Source of the DNA: Nemertoderma westbladi | Taxonomy: Eukaryota; Xenacoelomorpha; Nemertodermatida; Nemertodermatidae | Direction: 5' to 3' | Assembly: GCA_032718475.1 (NCBI GenBank) | Contig: JAUCBJ010007520.1 | Coordinates: 33,800 to 97,799 of the forward strand | Length of the DNA stretch: 64,000 bases | Shown: positions 57,688-64,000 of the stretch, in pieces | Layout of the letters: each line of letters begins with the position of its first letter | How positions within the stretch are numbered: the stretch's first letter is position 1 | Translations under genes and position numbers: made by a program | Notes under the pieces: model-generated | The model's database searches: none | The model's input: only the letters and a program-made list of their open reading frames with translations | What the model was told of the DNA's origin: nothing

Positions 57688-60283
57688 GTGAGCGATCGGG
57701 CAAAGTTCGAGATGGCAGGCAAACTGATTAGGAAGAGAAAGGCGGAGTCAGGAGGAAAAGAAATACTAGTAGATTTCACCAAGAGGCATCCGGAAGAGAA
57801 GACGAGGGGATACTACGAGCGGTTGGAGAGAGGTCACGCAGCGCGAGCGCTGCAGGACCATTGTAGGGAGGTGCACGAACAGCGGCTGGTCGGGACCTAC
57901 GGGACGCCGTCGCTGGACAACGCGATCTTCGAGCATTTCCACTACTTGGTGAAGGGAGACGAGGCGAAGTTCGGGATTCTGAATTACGCGAGAGAGCCAC
58001 CGAGGAAGGATTGGAAGAGGTTCGTAGAGTCCGTCAGTAGAGAAGGGAACATGGTCCTAGACGATGAGGGGACTGTGGAAGACGAGGAGGGTTAGAGGAG
58101 AGGAACGGCGGCGTCAGCCAGAACCATACTCCTACATTTGGCCGCGCCAAATGGGGATATATTCCTATTCGATCTAGGAACGTATGGAAACAAGGACGGG
58201 CCGAAGTTGAACCGGTTGCCGGAGGCGGTGCAAACCCTAGTGAGAGAGAAGTCGACGACGAAAGTGGGATCGGCGATTCGCGACAACGCGGAGAGAATCA
58301 TCGGTCCGGACGCCCCCAACCTTCTGGATATGCAGACGGTCTACATGGCTATGACAGCACCAGACGGGTTGGGACTAGTAGAGAACACAGGACATTGCGG
58401 GGTGGTGGCAATGGGCCTCTGGGCTAATGGGGCTCGTGTGTCACAAACCGATGGAATGGAGTAAGTTCAGAGGGGAGTACGGAGCGGACTTGGTGAACTC
58501 GCTGAAGTGGGGAGCGAGGCCAGGGAGACAAGAGGTGTATCAATTCCGGAGAGGAGCGATAAAGGTATATCAGAAACGATATATCCTACAGGAGGACTGG
58601 ATAATGATGGGTTTGCTTAACCTATTCATGACCGTGGTTATCGAGAGGGAACCAATGGCATTCCTATTATCGGGATCACCCCTAAGCTACAGAAGAGCCT
58701 TTAAGACGGCTTTCGAGGGTCTGGTAGACCACCCGGGGCTGAAGGGCGAGTCGGTGTACTATAACAGCCGACATCTGGTAGACAGGGAGGTGGATACGCC
58801 GTGTCAGAGATGGGAGCAGTTAGAGGCGGATAGGCGAGAGGCGAAGCGATTGGAAGAAATCGCTAGACAGGAGCGGAGAGAAGCAGAGGAGAGGGAGGAG
58901 GAAGCTAGGGCACAGAGCTACGGCTTCGAGGAACAGGCGGCCTTAGACGAACTTCGTTGGACGACATCAGGGAGTTCGGGGGAGTCTTTAGGGCGAGAGT
59001 TAGGGTGGACGGTGGGATCACCGAAACAGTCGACGTCGGGATTGCAGACGACGCCCATACCAGCGGGCGCTGAGGGCGATCAGCCGCTAAGGAGGCTAGG
59101 GGAGCTAGAAGGATGGAAAGTTACGGCCGAGAGCCAAGGCGGGAAGGGACATAGTGGGTCCGCCGGGATACCGGGATTGGAGCCACTGCCAGAGGAGGAT
59201 GATGATGACGACGAGTTCGGAGAGATGCCGCCCATCGAGAGGATCGGCCACTCGGACACAGACTGGGTTGGCGGGAGGGTGGTGACGGCCAGTGGGGTGA
59301 GGGCCATCTGGGATAAACCCGGCAAGCGGGCCTGGGTGCATGAGGAGCCTGCGATGGATTTCGCGGGGAGCACCATCAGGTTGGGCGAGCAACCGGGGAC
59401 AGCACCACGGGTAGTATTCGGGGAGGCGATGCCCGGGAGGGGCGAGGAGATCGATATAAACAGGGACGCTAAAGTCCGGAAGTTCGCTTACCAGCAACTC
59501 CACAGACCGCGGAGATCGCTTGGGACGAAAGACGACATGGGGTGGGAGACATTGGTTCTCGGCTGTGACTACTGTGGGAGACAGACCCATCTGGAAAGGA
59601 GCTGTTTGTACCGGTTCCAGAAAGGGACTAGTTGTCTCTACTGCTGCGAGTCGAGCCACAGGATGGGGGCGTGTCCACGGTTGCACAACCGATGTTCGAA
59701 GTGTAACTTTCGGGGACATTACGGACGCCAGTGCGACTGAATGGACGACGAAGAGAAGTTTAGGGTCTTCGAGGAGTGGGCCGATGTCGGGGCCATGACT
59801 CGGCAACGCATGAAAGCCCAGGAGTTCCGGTGGGGCTTCTTTAACATCAATCAGGAGGCCCACATGGAGATTATCAAACGGAGGCTTCCGTTTACCTACC
59901 AGGAAGTGGCGACGGCGGCGTCATATGCCGGGGTGATAAATACACAGAGGTATTTGGACAGGTGGACGCCACAGAACAGAGGAGAGTTCAGGGATTTCTT
60001 GGCGGAGCATGTGCCGCGGGCAATGAAGATTATCCTATGGGACACCACCAGGGGGAGACAACAGGGCCACTCGGAGGGGCCACCCGCAAAGCGATACCGG
60101 GAGCTAATAACACCGGCACCCAAGGAGTCGACGACTGGGATCAGTAAGGAGGTGGCGGTGAGAGTCCGAAGCCAGAAAGCAGAAAAGACCAAAGGAGCGG
60201 CAGTAACCAGGAAACGACCGAGGGAGGAGGACGACAGAGGGAAAGACTTAAGATGGTTCCCAAAGGCAGGCGGAACAAACTAA
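57688..60283 (+). pseudogene. BEL 2 3' accessory ORF: exonuclease-like domain plus zinc knuckles
   Basis: A candidate start is the ATG at 57712 (MAGKLIRKRKAES). The frame has TAG at 58093-58095, a +1 change near 58430-58460 and TGA at 59738-59740 directly followed by ATG; otherwise it is open, giving about 860 residues. From 58050 it reads VLDDEG (D-x-E), TILLHLAAPNGDIFLFDLG, STTKVGSAIRDNAERI, NLLDMQTVY and, after the frame change, KPMEWSKFRG and QKRYILQEDWIMMGLLN. This is the motif order of RNase D/WRN-type 3'-5' exonucleases (Exo I, II, III). The Exo II aspartate seems shifted or replaced (RDN). Then come an E/R coiled coil (58810-58920), a long acidic linker, and three zinc knuckles (CDYCGRQTHLERSC, CLYCCESSHRMGAC, CSKCNFRGHYGRQC; 59560-59737). 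The tail (59741-60283) is unknown with a basic end (KRPREEDDRGKDLRW). The nuclease assignment is by eye. Confidence 0.5.
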
Positions 60284-60983
60284 GACATCCATGTGATATG
60301 CCTGGAAGGCACCACGCGAATTCGTGCGAATTCCTAAGTACAAATTCAAGTAATTTAAATAATTGAAAAGTGCAATTAGTATGTACGTACATAGAAATCA
60401 TTATTAGTTTAGAAAGTAATACAATCAAAGTAAGTACTATAGTCGTACAACCTTTTTCTCAATTAGCTACTGGGACTGGGGACCAATATACTATAATACT
60501 ATCACGGACGGGACACTGGACGACATCACACTTCTTAAGTGCGACCTCACAGGAGGGGCGTGAAGCTCGTTGGGAGCGAGTGAGTGAGATAGGGGTTGAG
60601 TTGTAGTGCAGAGAGAGTGCGGGCGCAATTCAAGTGTGGGGGGGGGGGGGGGAGGAATAAGAGGCTGAGTGAGGAACAGGGAAGTCCGAATGATAGAGCG
60701 AAAGTGAGAAGAAGTAGAGGAGAGTCAGGGTGAGAGTAGAGTAGAGTTAGTGGTGAAAGTGTTGGGGAAACCAAAGTTGTGTGAGAGAAGCGCACGACCG
60801 GCCCGACACGGGACGCCAGGTAAACAGGGTAGCAATATCATACCCATAGGGAGCGGCCTGGAAAGCCGGCTCCGAAAGAAAATAGTTCCACCCTACACTC
60901 GATACTAGGTCGAGATCCAGCGGAATTGTTGCGCACTAGAGGTGGATGCTATCTTCTCACCGGGAAGATAGCATGGGGGGGAG
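60284..60983 (+). other. 3' untranslated region of BEL element 2
   Basis: Non-coding, with a 15-nt G run (60638-60652). Just before the LTR an inverted pair GCTATCTTC / GAAGATAGC (60948-60973) forms a stem. The purine tract GGGGGGGAG abuts the LTR and would prime plus-strand DNA synthesis. Confidence 0.65.
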
Positions 60984-61561
60984 TGTTAGCGAATTCAATT
61001 CCGCTAGCCAGCCCCATAAAGTGAGCTTTAAGCAATATTGGGAACACGAGGTTGATATCCAATATCAACCTCGTATCACCCCAATAAAATGGGGACAAGA
61101 AAACCCAGAGGACACACACAATGTGGGTCAGGGGTTACACCCCTGAGAGAGAGGGAATAGCAGGAGTAACGGGAAACACTCCAGGGAAGGTGAAGGGGCA
61201 ACAATTAGGTTATTAGCCAAAGGGGGGGAAGGCATCGATCAAGTAATGTAATGCGGCCAACCGTGCAATATATATTATCAGTAACTGCGTAATTCATTCA
61301 CTTGTAGTAAGTCAGCTAGTTAGGGCGGTACCGGGATTCTAATCACCGTACATCTCCGTCTACTGTCAGTAATATATCACCATTTACTGGTAACTTTGCT
61401 TTCAATAATATTCACTTCAGTAATTGCTATATTGTACTATTATACCCTTGGAACTATATACACCGATCAATAACTCTTTCCATCTTTTCACACACACACG
61501 GCGGGGACGACGTGTAGACTAGAAACCGGATAAATCGGGATCCTTGGTGGATCCCGTCACA
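60984..61561 (+). repeat. 3' LTR of BEL element 2
   Basis: TGTTAGCG ... CCCGTCACA, 578 bp, so with TG/CA ends. Hairpin at 61040-61085 and CCCCAATAAAATGGGG at 61079-61094. The G run here is only 7 nt (61222-61228). Confidence 0.88.
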
Positions 61562-61699
61562 ATGGAGTTCCTGTAGTAGTTACAGACGTTTTCACTCAGT
61601 ATCCTAGTGTCCAGGAAGTTGGGAGTTGAGTGTGGGTGGGTGGATTGGTGGCCCCCACGCAACACCGCAGTGTCGGGTGACTACAAAACAAAGACCAAC

Positions 61700-62145
61700 G
61701 ACCCAAATAATAAAGACCTGTACAAATACAAAACACATGTTTAAATGTGCAGTTAAATCTCACCTCCGTGTGCAATGTAAAAATAGGTACAATAGTCCTA
61801 CAGTAAGTTATTAGTTTATTAATTATTTACTATTTATACTGTAATTACGTTTTATAATAAATTGTTCTGTACATTACATCTTTATCGTTGAGTCGGGCAT
61901 TGTCACGCTCTCGGTAAAGTTGTACATGTACATAGTGTAATTACGTTTTATATTGGTTTTAGGTTAGCGTAGTGTAATATTGTATTTGTAACCAAGTAAC
62001 ATAAAGGACCCCCTTGGAAATAAGCTGCAAAGCTTTAGGGGTAATCCTATATGTTATGTTGGACAATACCTTTATACCGGTACATTGTTTGGTGTATTTG
62101 TTATTGTTTTTACATAATGTATAAATAAATCTATCTATCTATGTG
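61700..62145 (+). mobile_element. LINE 3'-end fragment
   Basis: MFKCAVKSHLRVQC (from about 61738) resembles the C-terminus of CR1/L2-like RTs. It is followed by a 3' UTR with AAGGACCCCCTTGGAAATAA, GGGGTAATCCTATATG and a tail AATAAATCTATCTATCTATG. The latter layout is usual for 5'-truncated LINE copies ending in short tandem repeats. Confidence 0.6.
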
Positions 62146-62440
62146 TTAACTCTCGTTTATTGTTTTGGTTCCCCAACACGCCTCTGTAACCTGCTTCTTT
62201 ACTAACCTGCTCCTTTTAATGACAATGTGACCTCACGCTCTCTGGCAATGGGACCTAAAGCTCTTTGGAACCTAATGCTCTTTGGGACGTAACGCGACTT
62301 TACCTCTTTGTTTTGTACAGGTCACAATGAGCGTTATGTACCATTGCTATTTAAAGGAGCATGTTAGTAAAGGAGCAAGTTACAGAGGCGTGACGGGGGA
62401 TCCAAAACAATTGACGAAAGTTAACACATGTAACAAGATT
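62146..62440. mobile_element. ~290-bp MITE with imperfect terminal inverted repeats
   Basis: The left end ATGTGTTAACTCTCGTTTAT then TTGTTTTGGTTCCCC is matched inverted at the right (GGGGGATCCAAAACAATTGA, CGAAAGTTAACACATG, ending about 62432). CTGTAACCTGCTTC / GGAGCAAGTTACAG pair inside. The subterminal block is the unit of the 67-bp array at 39.8-40.6 kb. Confidence 0.7.
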
Positions 62441-62554
62441 ATGCAGGTCTTTATAATTGGGTCTTTGTTTTGTAGTCACCCCGCAGTGTCCGCGAATTAT
62501 ACATTGTAAAAAAATATTAAAAAAAATTTTATTATAAAAAAAAATATTATTGAA

Positions 62555-62770
62555 ATTAATTTCCGAAATTAACATCCCGAAATTAATTTATGGACGTCCA
62601 TATTTCATTACGATTCTGATTGGTTGATAGATTAATTTCGGGACGTCCATAAATTAATTTCGGGACGTCCATAAGTTAATTTCGGGACGTCCATAAGTTA
62701 ATTTCGGGACGTCCATATAGATAATTTCGAGACGTCCATAAATTAATTTCGGGACGTTCAGATTATTATA
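62555..62770. repeat. ~20-bp palindromic tandem repeat array
   Basis: TAATTTCGGGACGTCCATA is repeated about six times (62630-62765), preceded by inverted copies (ATTAATTTATGGACGTCCAT at 62583). The unit holds the palindromes GGACGTCC and ATTAAT, so the array can form many hairpins. The centre TTCATTACGATTCTGATTGG is unique. Confidence 0.85.
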
Positions 62771-63039
62771 CATACTCCTCCTTTAACGAAGCCCCATTCA
62801 ACTCCTTTTATAAGACTGTGTACTCTATCAATGCCTCAGTGGGTGGACTCCAGTACTGCAAGGCTCAGCGCCGGGTAAGTTAACAATCTGTCAATAATAA
62901 AAATGAAAGCGAGCCGACATTTAGTCAGATCCACCAAATGGATGGCCAAGGAGACAGAATGTCTGCATTGAGCTGATTCGTGTTAAATCGCTTCACCAAA
63001 ACGACAAAGTAGCCCATAGGAAAACACTACATTTTTTTG
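62771..63039. other. unique sequence, possible exon-like stretch
   Basis: 62771-62874 is open on the plus strand up to GTAAGT (NEAPFNSFYKTVYSINASVG, QYCKAQRR) but I could not confirm an acceptor or a family. No other feature. Confidence 0.2.
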
Positions 63040-63375
63040 GTGATTTTGGTCATTTTGACCGCCAAAACGACCAAGTTAATGTTTATTGGGATTGGGACTG
63101 TATAATATATGATTACTTCACTCCTACGCTACCTTGGCATGCTACCTAGTGGAGGTTCTCCTTTGCCCTTATTGGCTAACAACCTACTTCACACCTTTCC
63201 ACTCTCTGGGAGTGTTTCCCCTCTGTTGCTAGCCCCTGCTAGCTGTGTCCCATCCGAGGTGGTTTGACCTCTAACCTCCCTTTGTGTGTGGCTTCGGGGT
63301 TTGTACTGTCCCCCGATGTTGGTTGTGATACGAGATTAATTATTGCTAATCTTGTATCTCCAACATGTAAGTTTT
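63040..63375 (-). repeat. diverged LTR fragment related to BEL element 2, inverted
   Basis: Read on the minus strand from 63375: a hairpin (CCAACAT/ATGTTGG arms), GGTCAAACCACCTCGGA, GGAAACACTCCCAGAGA and GTTAGCCAATAAGG, in the same order as 46411-46620. 63050-63106 is the inverse of 47234-47290, so both copies share the same downstream flank and belong to one repeat family. Confidence 0.65.
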
Positions 63376-64000
63376 TGTACTTACGGTGATTTTACATTAT
63401 ACAACCTGTATGTAAATACATATTTCAAGACACATACAGTATTTCAAAAAATCCATATGTGCGTTTTCTTATTATCTATGCGATGACAAAACACCGCAAG
63501 TCTTGTTGACTTACGGTTTTTTGGCATATATTTAAGTGACTTACGGTCTTTTACCTTTTTTTAGACCCAGAAAAAGTGAAAAAGTGAATTTTGGAAAAAT
63601 GCGACTTACGGTCTTTTCACATTGCACGGCAGAATTGGAATTGACACGCCACGCAACTAAGAGAGTTCCTGACTTATTTAGCCTGCATTGCGGACGAGTT
63701 TTTACAGTTGCTGACAAGAATCCAAGCCATTCCTTGAAGCGGATGCTGCAGGTGAGAATCATATGAATAACTGTGAAACTATAATGATAGGAAGTCCACC
63801 CAGTCTCTAAATCGTCAATAATAGTGTTTAATGGATAAAATTCAGAAGGAAACACAAACCCCAGTAGAAACACTACGACGAATTTGACTTGTTCCAGAAA
63901 GATTGTAATAACTACAGTAGTACCGATATTACTAATATTACTAGCCCATTTAAAAAATGTATTTTCTGTAATTTTGAGAAATTTAATGTGTAGTTTATGT
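63376..64000. other. unique sequence with short repeats of GACTTACGGT
   Basis: GACTTACGGT(C/T)TTTT occurs at about 63509, 63537 and 63602. An open plus-strand stretch ends at a possible donor GCAG|GTGAGA (63751). No family recognised. Confidence 0.3.

Larger units (their letters stand above)
47828..61561 (+). mobile_element. BEL/Pao LTR retrotransposon 2 (~13.7 kb) with extra 3' gene
   Basis: Two LTRs (about 47828-48417; 60984-61561) flank gag, protease, RT, RNase H and integrase in BEL order, then ~970 bp of non-coding repeats, then a large ORF with zinc knuckles. The LTRs differ by around a dozen substitutions plus a poly(G) length change, so it is older than BEL 1. The coding region is interrupted by stops and frameshifts but nothing major is missing. 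The first ~8 bases of the 5' LTR are altered and I could not define a target duplication. Confidence 0.88.

Noticed and set aside
62771-62874. Exon-like open stretch ending at GTAAGT
   Set aside because: The only upstream AG lies in the 20-bp repeat array; no partner exon or family found.
63629-63750. Exon-like stretch between GGCAG and GTGAGA
   Set aside because: Short, no recognisable domain, and no neighbouring exon; splice-like signals of this quality are expected by chance.

Overview
This is an intergenic and intronic stretch of a metazoan genome made mostly of transposable elements. The only host gene I can support is a minus-strand run of five phase-1 exons, each encoding one calcium-binding EGF-like domain (22.2-36.4 kb). 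Spliced EGF exons, BEL/Pao retrotransposons, several LINE types, a TTAA-target DNA transposon, a retroviral-integrase-like element and a tRNA-derived SINE together suggest a marine invertebrate, perhaps an echinoderm, hemichordate or similar. The species assignment is inference. No bacterial-type gene organisation is present.

Layout. 0-2.1 kb: a 30-bp minisatellite, part of a 1629-bp direct duplication. 2.4-3.5 kb: an internally deleted LINE (minus). 3.55-8.54 kb: a TTAA-flanked DNA transposon with a transposase broken by two stops, subterminal 15-mers and a ~163-bp tandem array. 9.1-9.7 kb: a LINE ORF1 fragment. 10.70-21.58 kb: BEL/Pao element 1, bounded by two 1215-bp LTRs with few differences and a 5-bp target duplication. 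It retains gag and protease, lacks the reverse transcriptase and integrase cores, and carries an unrecognised downstream ORF. 22-36.5 kb: the EGF exons, with a 1.37-kb foldback element in an intron. One exon block is segmentally duplicated, and one copy was later split by a retroelement carrying a restriction-like endonuclease. 36.8-39.5 kb: a broken integrase-core element. 39.5-40.6 kb: minisatellites. 41.0-44.8 kb: a two-ORF LINE (minus). 45.8 kb: a SINE. 47.8-61.6 kb: BEL/Pao element 2 (~13.7 kb) with gag, protease, RT/RNase H, integrase and a large 3' ORF after pol. 61.7-64 kb: a LINE tail, a MITE, a 20-bp repeat array and an LTR fragment.

The most interesting signals are in BEL element 2. 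Its 3' ORF combines an RNase D/WRN-like 3'-5' exonuclease signature with three zinc knuckles. Its gag is broken at four long poly(G) tracts, each at a reading-frame change. Its LTR carries a hairpin that is preserved with compensatory changes in diverged relatives and overlaps the poly(A) signal. Poly(G/C) runs of 11-23 nt occur 14 times in this window.
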